Below, one piece after another: positions 1 through 7,059 of a stretch of 11,536 bases of DNA (positions are counted from its first letter, which is position 1; every line of letters starts with the position of its first letter). The DNA comes from Spirochaetaceae bacterium (GTDB taxonomy: Bacteria > Spirochaetota > Spirochaetia > Treponematales > Breznakiellaceae), in contig JAISCO010000015.1 of the NCBI GenBank assembly GCA_031265535.1, forward strand, positions 1 to 11,536. Direction: 5' to 3'. The notes beneath the pieces were generated by a model. The model worked only from the letters and a program-made list of their open reading frames with translations. It did not search any database and was not told the origin of the DNA. The position numbers and the translations under genes are program-made.

Positions 1-2102
1 GCATTGAGCATATTCCTTATCGCGCCGAATGCCGAAAAATGTTTTCCTATGTTCTGATTCACGGTCAGCGTCATAAGGCAGTACGGTTCCAGCGGCATCT
101 CGTTTCGTGTGTCGGCATAACGCCGGCTTTCCCAGTGCGCGGACAGCATCACCGAGCCCGTCTTCCATAGTAAATCCGCCGAGCCGCCTATTATATGCGT
201 GGGCATGTACGGTATCCGAAACGAGTCGTCAAGCGTTAAGCCCTCGTTCAACAGCCAGCTTAGCTGAAATTGGTACGTCGCCCCTAACTTTAACTTTTCA
301 AACGGCCCCAGCAAAAAGGGGATCGTCAGCAATGGGCGTAGATCAACACCGATAAACAGAGCCGTCCCAACGTTTTCAGGCCGCCACCTTCCGCCCTGCT
401 TTACCCAGTGGATCGAATCTTCCGTCCGTTGAGCGTAGGCTGTACTGGACGCCTCAAAGCGCTCGCCAATCCTGAAATCTATGCCAAGATCCCCGCCAAT
501 TCCGTCTTCAGGACGCAAATCGGGATTTCCCAGATACAACTCGTCGGAACTGCGGTAGTACAAATCGTCAAAATCAGGAAATTTAAAGCTCCTAAAATAG
601 TTGTTTTTAATCGTAAGCCAGTCCACCGGCTTCCACACAAGCCCGGCCTTGGGCACCAGCGCCGTATCTCTCATGTCTGTCGCGCCTTTTAGCGACCCGA
701 TGACCAGCAGCCCTTTAAGCGGCATGAACTCTCCCGTTATATATGTCCCGCCGTTGTTCCCGCTCCGCACGCCGTCCTCCGTCGAGTCTACATGGATAGC
801 CCGCCAGTCAAGCCCAAGCCGCAGCGTAAAATTTGTCGCCGGATACCAGCCCCACCGGTTTATCGCCGTGATGTAGTGATCCTCGCTGCGGGAAATAAAA
901 CCGTACTTCATTGTCGCCATCGTGTAACTTAACGAGGCTTCGGACGAAAGTTTGTCGTGAAAGGCCCTTGGCGCGTCCAGCATCAATGTCTCTTTTACCG
1001 AAAAGTCGCGGGACTTTGCAAAACCCACCGCCGTGGCCGTTACCGGATACTGCCGGTCGGCTAAGTAAAAGTCTGTCGTTGACATTAACGTTGCGTCCTG
1101 CGGCAGCGCCCTGACCAGCGACATTCCTAAGCCTGTGTCCAACACTTCGTTGCTCTGCTTTCTGCGGGCAAAATTATAGTTGTCTTTGTACAAATAGTGG
1201 TTCCCCGCGCGGTTGCCCGACCAGTTTAACTTCATCGAAAAACGTTCCCAGCCATAGCCCATGTAGAAATTCAGCATCTGTGTATCAAATAAGTCTTCAT
1301 AGTGGGGCTTTCCCAGCTTCCCACCGCTCCGCCGTTCATTGTAAGAACCAGGTATATAACTGGTGTTAGAGACGCCTCCTCCAAAACTTAAGCCCGCCGG
1401 CTGTTTTTTTGACATGATGATGTTGATGACGCCGCCCAGCGCTCCGGTTACGTTGAATTTTGTGTCCGAGCCGCCATAGATGACTTCTATCCGTTCCACG
1501 TTGGAAAGGTCTATCTGGTTGATATCAAATTCCCCTGACCGCGGCGAGTTGGCCGGAATCCCGTCAATAAGAATCGCTATGCGGGAAGTATCGAAGCCGC
1601 GGATGTTAATCGACGTCTGGTTTCCGTACCCTCCGTAGCGGGTTACCCCTATATCAAGGACTTCTTCCAGCAGGGTCGCCAAATCCGGCGCCGCCTGTTT
1701 CTGTATCTGATCGCGGGTGATTGTCTCCATTTGCTGGGTTGTCTCCTGCGTCCCCGTCATCGTGATCCCGGCATCCTCTCCAAAATCAAAGAATGAGTCG
1801 TCCAATTCCCCGTTATAGTCTGATGCCGTTTCCACATTATGATCCGATGCCGGTTCTTCGTTATAGTCCGAGACCGCATCCTCGCTGTAGTCCGAGGCCG
1901 GTTCCTCGTCATAGTTTGAGGCTATTTCCTCGTCATAGTTTGAGGCCGGTTCCTCGTCATAGTTTGAGGCTGTTTCCTCGTCATAGTCCGGGGCCGTCTC
2001 TCCTTTATAGTCCGAAGCGTCCTGCGCCAAAACCGGAAGAGTGAACAGAGAAAAGAGTCCAAAAAGAAGCAAAAAATATACTCTGTATCTAATTTTTTTC
2101 AT
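1..2102 (-). CDS. TonB-dependent outer-membrane receptor (C-terminus beyond window)
   Basis: Outer-membrane gated channel that imports a ligand using TonB energy; the ligand cannot be read from sequence. The minus frame starting at ATG 2102-2100 stays open for 700 codons to the window edge, so the 3' end is missing, probably only the last strands. An AGGA-type RBS lies just upstream. Residues 1-26 are a signal peptide (Lys/Arg start, Leu/Phe core, VLA before Q27). Residues 32-99 are an acidic 8-residue repeat. A possible TonB box (ITMTG) lies near residue 115. The plug spans about 125-230, with NIRGFDTSRIAILIDGIPAN, VERIEVIYGG and GGVINI motifs. The rest shows alternating aromatic barrel strands and LGNPDLRPEDG, typical of CirA/FepA-like receptors. 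It lies 33 bp after the lipoprotein gene, likely in one operon. Family assignment is firm, substrate unknown. Confidence 0.93.
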   Translation of the reverse strand, partial: MKKIRYRVYFLLLFGLFSLFTLPVLAQDASDYKGETAPDYDEETASNYDEEPASNYDEEIASNYDEEPASDYSEDAVSDYNEEPASDHNVETASDYNGELDDSFFDFGEDAGITMTGTQETTQQMETITRDQIQKQAAPDLATLLEEVLDIGVTRYGGYGNQTSINIRGFDTSRIAILIDGIPANSPRSGEFDINQIDLSNVERIEVIYGGSDTKFNVTGALGGVINIIMSKKQPAGLSFGGGVSNTSYIPGSYNERRSGGKLGKPHYEDLFDTQMLNFYMGYGWERFSMKLNWSGNRAGNHYLYKDNYNFARRKQSNEVLDTGLGMSLVRALPQDATLMSTTDFYLADRQYPVTATAVGFAKSRDFSVKETLMLDAPRAFHDKLSSEASLSYTMATMKYGFISRSEDHYITAINRWGWYPATNFTLRLGLDWRAIHVDSTEDGVRSGNNGGTYITGEFMPLKGLLVIGSLKGATDMRDTALVPKAGLVWKPVDWLTIKNNYFRSFKFPDFDDLYYRSSDELYLGNPDLRPEDGIGGDLGIDFRIGERFEASSTAYAQRTEDSIHWVKQGGRWRPENVGTALFIGVDLRPLLTIPFLLGPFEKLKLGATYQFQLSWLLNEGLTLDDSFRIPYMPTHIIGGSADLLWKTGSVMLSAHWESRRYADTRNEMPLEPYCLMTLTVNQNIGKHFSAFGAIRNMLN
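1806..2009 (-). repeat. 24-bp in-frame tandem repeat encoding an acidic octapeptide
   Basis: Nine consecutive units (the last one partial) encode [YH]-[DNSK]-x-[ED]-x-[AV]-[SP]-[DN], for example YDEEPASN, covering receptor residues 32-99. Units differ by point changes, with the middle ones (about 1900-1985) nearly identical, so expansion looks partly recent. The repeat sits between signal peptide and plug, where the TonB box region normally lies, giving a strongly negative periplasmic N-terminal tail. Confidence 0.9.
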
Positions 2103-2135
2103 GATTTCCTGTAGATGGGTTTTCCACATAAGCTA

Positions 2136-2885
2136 TCATTCCCTTTCCTGCGGGATTACCACTCCCCAACTGATAAACTCCCCGTCGTTTTCCGCGTTGT
2201 TTTTGGCTATTGCCTCTTTTAGCGTTCTTGTCTCGGTATAGTACTTTTCCCCCTTGGTGAGAGCTTCCAACTCCACCGCGTTGGCTATCTGGATTGTATC
2301 CGGCCCTAGTACCCGAAAATAAACGCCGAAAAAAGGCAGCGGCGTTTTAACGACATCCTGCGACCACTGGGGATAAGCGCCGTTAAAATACTCAATGATG
2401 ACGGCCCCGGTATCTTCTGTGCCGTGAAAAGTATTGACAGCCCTTACCAAGCCGATGTAGCGGGTAACAAGTCCGAATCCGCCGTTGCCTTCGCCGCTGC
2501 CGTCATCGCCCTGTCCGTAAACAGTGTCATCGTAGAACACATAATAGTCATTAGGCTGGGGCGGTTTAGAATTACTGTCATAGAACCATTTGTAATCTTC
2601 GGGGGCCTTGCTTAGGTCAGGATAAAATTCCGGAAAAAGCGCCAGTTTTTTACTTCCCAAATTTGTCTCGATATACTCCCAACGGCCGATTCTGTACCCG
2701 TCCAGCCGCATTCCACCATAGTGTGAATACCATATTCCAAGCTTGGATCCCATGATATTCGCGATAGCTTCCGGGGTATCCGCGGTAACCGTTTTATCCG
2801 CGCCCCCGAGTTTTCCATAATCCAACTCGCAGCCCGAAAACAACAGTATCAAAAACAGCGCCGCCATAAACTTTCTTTTTATCAT
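2136..2885 (-). CDS. Putative lipoprotein paired with TonB-dependent receptor
   Basis: Product is 249 residues. The N-terminus is a lipoprotein signal: MIKRKF, a hydrophobic stretch, then LLFSGC with the lipidated cysteine at residue 19. The start at 2885 is supported by GGAGG seven bases upstream. The mature part is rich in Tyr, Trp and Gly, has a Gly/Asp loop (GQGDDGSGEGNGGFG) in the middle, and ends in a stretch (TLKEAIAKNNAEND.GEFISWGVV) that resembles endings I associate with uncharacterised treponemal lipoproteins. No enzymatic motif is seen. It is the first gene of a likely operon with the TonB-dependent receptor, so it may be a surface or periplasmic ligand-binding partner; that role is inference from position alone. 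A HmuY- or SusD-type assignment is not supported by sequence. Confidence 0.82.
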   Translation of the reverse strand: MIKRKFMAALFLILLFSGCELDYGKLGGADKTVTADTPEAIANIMGSKLGIWYSHYGGMRLDGYRIGRWEYIETNLGSKKLALFPEFYPDLSKAPEDYKWFYDSNSKPPQPNDYYVFYDDTVYGQGDDGSGEGNGGFGLVTRYIGLVRAVNTFHGTEDTGAVIIEYFNGAYPQWSQDVVKTPLPFFGVYFRVLGPDTIQIANAVELEALTKGEKYYTETRTLKEAIAKNNAENDGEFISWGVVIPQERE

Positions 2886-2897
2886 TTGTCAGCCTCC

Positions 2898-2986
2898 GAT
2901 TATCCGCCCTTGATTGTCCACCCGCGATTGTCCGCCCTTGATTGTCAGTCCTTGATTATCTGTCGATCCGCGATTACCGGTCCTAC
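2898..2986. repeat. Iterated 14-bp repeat upstream of the lipoprotein gene
   Basis: Four contiguous 14-bp units (2898-2911, 2912-2925, 2926-2939, 2940-2953) match GATTRTCCGCCCTT closely, followed by two looser GATTA-starting copies to about 2986. They begin just upstream of the GGAGG RBS, inside the probable leader or promoter of the lipoprotein-receptor operon. They could be regulator sites or a slipped-strand expansion; the sequence does not decide. Confidence 0.7.
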
Positions 2987-3053
2987 ATTGACGGCTCTCG
3001 ATAACAAGCGCCGTCAATCTGCGCCGTCCAAGTCAGGCGCCGCGCCTGTTCCC

Positions 3054-3283
3054 CAGCAATTCCGATTTCGGGAAAATCTTGGATTTGATATAGTTTTAAC
3101 GGCACTTTTTTGATTTTTGGCGCATTTTTGCCCCGTAAAAACAGTGCTTTGCTTCGTTACGCTTCGCAAATTACGCTTGTGCCGCCTCTTCCATTGCTCA
3201 TTTTTCCTTTTTCCCTTTTACTTTTTACCTCTTTAGCGGGGGGCCATCCGTGTTGCGCTGATTTTCGTTTTGAAATCGGAATC
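3054..3283. repeat. MITE-like segment with inverted-repeat ends, built of dispersed modules
   Basis: The ends are inverted repeats: ATTCCGATTTC (3059-3069) and GAAAATC (3072-3078) on the left match GATTTTC (3260-3266) and GAAATCGGAAT (3272-3282) on the right, 18 paired positions. The left module (3054-3139) recurs at 11010-11092. The right module (3192-3283, T/C-rich tract then CATCCGTGTTGCGCTG) recurs at 4487-4575. There is no convincing ORF inside. This behaves like a small non-autonomous or modular intergenic repeat. Whether it ever transposed is not shown, because the other copies carry only one end. Confidence 0.55.
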
Positions 3284-3342
3284 GTTCGCCTGTTCCCGGT
3301 TTTGTCTATGCAACCCCTTATCCTCAGGGTATAATTTTTTAA

Positions 3343-3366
3343 AACTCCTGTTGGGGTTCTATTTTT
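3343..3366 (+). terminator. Weak terminator-like hairpin
   Basis: AACTCC (3343-3348) pairs with GGGGTT (3353-3358), one G-T wobble, around a TGTT loop, and is followed by CTATTTTT. The shape fits an intrinsic terminator on the plus strand, but no plus-strand gene precedes it, so function is uncertain. Confidence 0.3.
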
Positions 3367-3370
3367 GATG

Positions 3371-3441
3371 AAAAAAAGAGCGCGTCGGAATCCCCCGGCC
3401 CTGTGAGTCTTGCCGGAAGAAACCTTCGCGCTCTTATTTTT
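3371..3441. terminator. Bidirectional long-stem hairpin
   Basis: AAGAGCGCG (3376-3384) pairs perfectly with CGCGCTCTT (3427-3435). The outer A-run (3371-3374) pairs with the T-run (3437-3441) past one mismatch. The interior contains a second short stem, CCGGC (3395-3399) with GCCGG (3412-3416). An A-run on one side and a T-run on the other would look like an intrinsic terminator on either strand, but the 42-base apical part is long for one, so a small structured RNA is an alternative. Confidence 0.4.
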
Positions 3442-3860
3442 GAGAACGAGTGTAATGTCCCCGCATCCGGCAGTCTTAGCCCTAATGTAAAACTGTCCGC
3501 GGAGGAATTTTAGAAACCGCGAAGTCAAAGAAGTCGAATAAGTTTTTAAGAGACCCCTTCTTTCTCTTTCCTCCTTCGACTTTGCGGTAAAATATTTTTC
3601 TTTCGGTCTTGAGACCGCTACCCACAGTTTGATGCCAGCAACCCTGCTGCACTTGGGGGTTTTTGCGGCACTTTGGCACGAAAATATATTTGTGCAAATT
3701 TTACCATGTACTAAATTTTTTGCGAATGAAAAAAGACTTTTTTTGATATATCTTGCCACAGCAAATTTCCCCAATATGACAAAGCCGCTCAACGGCGGAC
3801 TCGGCCCTTTCGAGCGTACAAAATCCGCCCCAACAATGAAAATACAGGAAAAACCGGTTT

Positions 3861-4235
3861 AATGAGCCTGCCCGCCTGAAGGACGGGGTATCTTATAAGC
3901 GTTGCATCATTTACGAGGCTCGTTCCGCAAGGAAATCATTTAATTAGCGGGGTTAGACCCCACTGCAAATAAAACTTACAGATAAACGGCTTTTCTCCGG
4001 CCTTTTCCACGAGGCCCAGAAAATTCAAATGCCCGTATACCAAAGTCTCCTGTCTTATGGGCAAAATCCATCAAGCCTTCCCAAGCAAAGCGCATAACTT
4101 TGCTCAGTGGCTGCTACAGACGAATCCGGCGCTATCAACGCCGCCCAATCACAGTTACGTGTATAGAGGGGGACTCACACCCCTATTCCTTTGAAGTATA
4201 CCCCAACAGTATAAGCAAGCCGCTGAATAAAAGTC
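3861..4235 (-). mobile_element. Probable relic of an IS200/IS605-type element, right end only
   Basis: Read on the minus strand, this stretch ends with a hairpin (plus 3871-3887, CCCGCC / GGACGGG around TGAA) and the tail AGGCTCATT. That is the layout I associate with right ends of TnpB-bearing IS200/IS605 elements, where the same region forms the guide (omega) RNA. A second hairpin, GGGGT-tag-ACCCC, lies at 3949-3961. No intact tnpB or tnpA is present: minus frames are closed by several stops and I could not identify the zinc-finger motif. Recognition is by terminal pattern, so confidence is moderate to low. The left limit is a guess. Confidence 0.38.
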
Positions 4236-4240
4236 AACCC

Positions 4241-4440
4241 CCCGCCAGCGGGTTTACATGCGCTCCGCGCTAGCGTTTTGCCGCCCCGCTGGGGGCGGAG
4301 ATGCGTTCACTTAGATAGCGGCTTTCATGTTATTTGCCATTTGCCATGGATGCACATGCGCTCCGCACCGGCATACCCAAAGCACCCGCCAGCGGGTTTA
4401 CATGCGCTCCGCGCCGGCATACCCAAAGCGGGCTTTACTA
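4241..4440. repeat. REP-like palindromic repeat cluster
   Basis: CCCGC-CA-GCGGG hairpins occur at 4241-4252 and 4385-4396. A 30-bp unit beginning ACATGCGCTCCGC occurs at 4354-4383 and 4400-4429 with one mismatch, interleaved with the hairpin. A further hairpin, CCGCCCC-GCTG-GGGGCGG, lies at 4281-4298. A related cluster lies at 11136-11250. No credible gene is present here. Confidence 0.7.
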
Positions 4441-4486
4441 CGTGCCTTAGGTTCCGACAACGGCGATTGGCATACGCGCCCGCCCT

Positions 4487-4575
4487 CATTGCTCATTTTT
4501 ACCTTTACCTTTTACTTTTTACCTCTTTGCGGGAGCCATCCGTGTTGCGCTGATTTTCGTTTTTGAAATTGGAAT
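4487..4575. repeat. Second copy of T/C-rich plus CATCCGTGTTGCGCTG module
   Basis: This stretch aligns with 3192-3283 over about 90 bp with few differences: a CATTGCTCATTTTT start, a polypyrimidine tract, CTCTTTGCGGGAGCCATCC, then GATTTTCGTTTTTGAAAT. It sits directly upstream of the small-protein gene, so it may contribute to that gene's 5' region. I see no clear sigma-70 promoter between it and 4646. Confidence 0.7.
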
Positions 4576-4645
4576 TACTGTTTACAGTCAATGCCCTATT
4601 GCGTGAAAGATCCGGGTGGGCTAGACTAGAAAAAGGGGGGCTGAA

Positions 4646-4876
4646 ATGGCTCAAACTATGACTTTGAAAGAAAAACTTGCTATCTCAATGCAGGTTTTCG
4701 CCCTTAGGGACGCAGGCAAGGATGCTGAGGCGGATATTCTTGTTAAAACTATACCTATGCCGCCTTATTTGGCGAAAATTTGGAAAAAACACGGCTACCT
4801 TGACCATTTTGTAAAAGACGGCTGGAATATTACAGAAGTAGAGGCGGCTTTTGGACAAGAATGGATTAATAGCTAG
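4646..4876 (+). CDS. Small conserved-looking protein (76 aa), unknown function
   Basis: Product MAQTMTLKEKLAISMQVFAL... is 76 residues, highly charged, without signal peptide or membrane segment, so probably cytosolic. A helical N-terminal half (LKEKLAISMQVFALRDAGKDAEADILVK) leads into MPPYLAKIWKKHG, then a C-terminal DGWNITEVEAAFGQEWI segment. I believe similar PPYLAK...GW..EAEAxFG..W small proteins occur repeatedly in gut treponemes, but this is recollection. A G-rich stretch (GGGGGG) about five bases before ATG 4646 can serve as RBS. Codon use looks native. It is followed by two hairpins, then the DUF4139 gene 80 bp downstream. Its tidy composition and start make it more likely real than chance. 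No function is proposed. Confidence 0.72.
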   Translation: MAQTMTLKEKLAISMQVFALRDAGKDAEADILVKTIPMPPYLAKIWKKHGYLDHFVKDGWNITEVEAAFGQEWINS

Positions 4877-4892
4877 GGCGGAATCGCCGCCC
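4876..4892 (+). terminator. GC-rich hairpin at the end of the small gene
   Basis: GGGCGG (4876-4881) pairs with CCGCCC (4887-4892), starting on the last base of the stop codon. There is no U-tract, so it may be an RNA-processing or stability element rather than a terminator. Confidence 0.4.
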
Positions 4893-4904
4893 GTAAAGTA
4901 TCGA

Positions 4905-4927
4905 GTATTAACGCAAAGCGTTAATAC
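4905..4927. promoter_or_regulatory. Perfect 10-bp inverted repeat between the small gene and the DUF4139 gene
   Basis: GTATTAACGC (4905-4914) and GCGTTAATAC (4918-4927) are perfectly complementary around AAA. The repeat ends 29 bases before the ATG at 4957 and is not followed by a T-run. It may be a repressor operator or a leader hairpin limiting read-through into the next gene. Confidence 0.5.
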
Positions 4928-4956
4928 AAACTCCTGATATACAAAAGGGGGCGAAT

Positions 4957-7038
4957 ATGAAAAATATGAGACCACAATTTTTTTTGAAAAAGAGAATCTG
5001 CCTTTGCGCGTTTTTTTTGATGCTGCCGCTATATCTATTTGCCCAGAATACGGCGGGTGAAACACAACTGCCGCTTAAAAAGATAAGCATATTTTCGTCC
5101 GGCGTAAGCTACTTTAACCACGGCGGGACTGTAGCGCCGGACGCGGCGCTGACATTGAATTTCAACGGTAATACAATAAACGACGCGCTTAAATCCCTCG
5201 TAATAAACGACCCGGAGGCAAGCTTGCCTGAGATCACCTATCAATCTGAAACAACGCTGATACGCACCTTGCAGAGCCTTAAAATCAACCTGTCCGGCAA
5301 TCCGTGCATACCGGAAATCCTTTCTTCGCTCAGGGGCGAGGAGGTACAGATTATAGGATATGACTCCGTAGCCGCGCCGGTTGAGGGGCGCATCATGGCG
5401 GTGGAAACGCCGCCGGTATTTTTACGGGGCGCTGAAAACTCCGCCGAGCCTGTCATAACGCTTTCAACGGCAAACGGGATACGACTGATAAAGTTAAAGG
5501 ATGTTCAATCGCTTAATTTTAAGAACGCGGCGATAAACGCCGGACTTGTCCGTGCTCTTGACATGATTCAGTCTTCCAACAACGCCGGCATAAAAACCCT
5601 GAACATAGCCCTGTCCGGCAAAACGCGGCGCGATGTCGGCATCAGTTATGTGATTCCGTCTCCGGTCTGGAAAGTTTCGTACCGGCTCGACCTTAATGAC
5701 GGCAAACCCTTATTGCAGGGCTGGGCAATCATCGACAATGACGGCGACATGGACTGGCAGGATGTTGAAATTTCACTTGTTACCGGCAGACCGGTCTCTT
5801 TCGTCCAGAATTTGTACCCCCCATACTATGTAAACCGCCCCGTTCTTCCGCTGGCAATAGCGGGAGCGGCGGAAGCCAAGACTTATGAATCGGGTTATGC
5901 CGATAGAGCGGCGGACGGCGAATTTGAAATGGCGTATGATGAGGCCGCGCCTGGTATAGAAAGCGGCTTCATTTCTGTCCAGCCGCAAGCTATGGCGGCC
6001 CGCGCTGCCACGCCCAGCGCAAAAAACATTTCATCGCTTACAGGCGGAGTTATGGACACGGCGCAAGGAGCGGATGCGGGCGATCAGTTTGAATTCACAC
6101 TCAAAAAACCCGTTACCCTAGCCCGCCAGCAGAGCGCTATGCTGCCCCTCGTTGTAGGGGCGGTTACAGCCGAAAAAACTCTTGTTTTTTCGGGGCAAAG
6201 GGCGCAGGCGGGCCTTACGGTACATCCGGCCATAAGCGTCCAGATTACAAACAATACCGGCATGAAGCTGCCGGCAGGCCCAGTTACCGTCTTTGACGGC
6301 GGCGTTTACGCGGGAGACGCGCTGATAGAATTCCTTTCAGAAGGTGAAAAACGGATAATCTCTTATGGGGACGACCTTTCCGTTTCCGGCAGTGTAAGCG
6401 CAACTTTCAAACGCATGATTGCCTCGGTAACGGTAAGCCGGGGCATAATGACGCTTTCGCGTAAAAATATCAACGAAAAAACATATACGATGCGGAACGC
6501 CGCTTCGACAGCGAAAAAACTGATAATTGAACACCCCATAACACGGGGCGCGGTTCTGAGATCCCCGTCATCATTCTCTGAACAAACCGCCGCTTTGTAC
6601 CGCTTCGCGCTGAACCTTGCCGCCGGCGAGACGCTTAATTTTCAGGTCGGCGAAGAAACGCCGGTTTTCGAGACAATAAATCTGTTACAACTTAGCGACA
6701 TTTCATTCGCCGCTTTTTCGACAAACGCCGAAATCCCGTTGAATGTGCGTAACGCATTCGCTGAGGCGCTGCGTCTTAAACGCCGCGCTGACGACGCCGC
6801 CAAGGAACTTGCGGATTTGGAAGAGCGGCGCGGCAGGCTTGTGGCGGACGAAGACCGTATACGGAGCAATATTGAAGCGGTCGGCAAGGAAAGTCCGCAG
6901 GGAGAGGAGTATCTGCGCCGGCTTGCCGCTCAGGACGCCGCTATCGAGGCGCAAAATTCCGGCATTGACGCCGCGCGCGCCGATCTTGACGAGTTAAAAA
7001 AAGCGTATGAAGACTATTTGAACGCTTTGGATTTGTGA
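4957..7038 (+). CDS. Secreted DUF4139 domain protein with C-terminal coiled coil
   Basis: Product is 693 residues. Residues 1-29 are a signal peptide (KKR, hydrophobic run, LFA before Q30), so the protein is exported to periplasm or envelope. The middle third carries the DUF4139/mucoidy-inhibitor-A-like core: SPVWKVSYRLDL (Trp238), GWAIIDNDGDMDWQDVEISLVTGRP (first Trp at 256), then a low-complexity Ala/Glu insert, then FTLKKPVTLARQQSAMLPLV, which matches the usual close of that domain. Residues about 600-690 are a Glu/Lys/Arg/Ala-rich coiled coil. In typical family members the coiled coil lies nearer the N-terminus, so its position here is a variation. The start at 4957 has GGGGG five bases upstream; ATG 4966 is an alternative. 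Biochemical function of the family is unknown. The fumarase gene begins 21 bp downstream. Confidence 0.85.
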   Translation: MKNMRPQFFLKKRICLCAFFLMLPLYLFAQNTAGETQLPLKKISIFSSGVSYFNHGGTVAPDAALTLNFNGNTINDALKSLVINDPEASLPEITYQSETTLIRTLQSLKINLSGNPCIPEILSSLRGEEVQIIGYDSVAAPVEGRIMAVETPPVFLRGAENSAEPVITLSTANGIRLIKLKDVQSLNFKNAAINAGLVRALDMIQSSNNAGIKTLNIALSGKTRRDVGISYVIPSPVWKVSYRLDLNDGKPLLQGWAIIDNDGDMDWQDVEISLVTGRPVSFVQNLYPPYYVNRPVLPLAIAGAAEAKTYESGYADRAADGEFEMAYDEAAPGIESGFISVQPQAMAARAATPSAKNISSLTGGVMDTAQGADAGDQFEFTLKKPVTLARQQSAMLPLVVGAVTAEKTLVFSGQRAQAGLTVHPAISVQITNNTGMKLPAGPVTVFDGGVYAGDALIEFLSEGEKRIISYGDDLSVSGSVSATFKRMIASVTVSRGIMTLSRKNINEKTYTMRNAASTAKKLIIEHPITRGAVLRSPSSFSEQTAALYRFALNLAAGETLNFQVGEETPVFETINLLQLSDISFAAFSTNAEIPLNVRNAFAEALRLKRRADDAAKELADLEERRGRLVADEDRIRSNIEAVGKESPQGEEYLRRLAAQDAAIEAQNSGIDAARADLDELKKAYEDYLNALDL

Positions 7039-7059
7039 GAAGTCCCGCATTTAACGCTA

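Noticed and set aside
1793..2044. Plus-strand 83-residue Pro/Arg-rich frame
   Set aside because: It is the antisense of the receptor's 24-bp acidic repeat, which explains its own periodicity.
3157..3792. 211-residue minus-strand open frame
   Set aside because: Composition is Lys/Arg/Ser-rich without hydrophobic core or domain, no RBS, and it runs through dispersed repeat modules and the 3371-3441 hairpin; best explained as chance openness.
4278..4566. Plus-strand short frames in the palindromic repeat cluster
   Set aside because: They consist of translated repeat units, overlap in two frames, and lack RBS.
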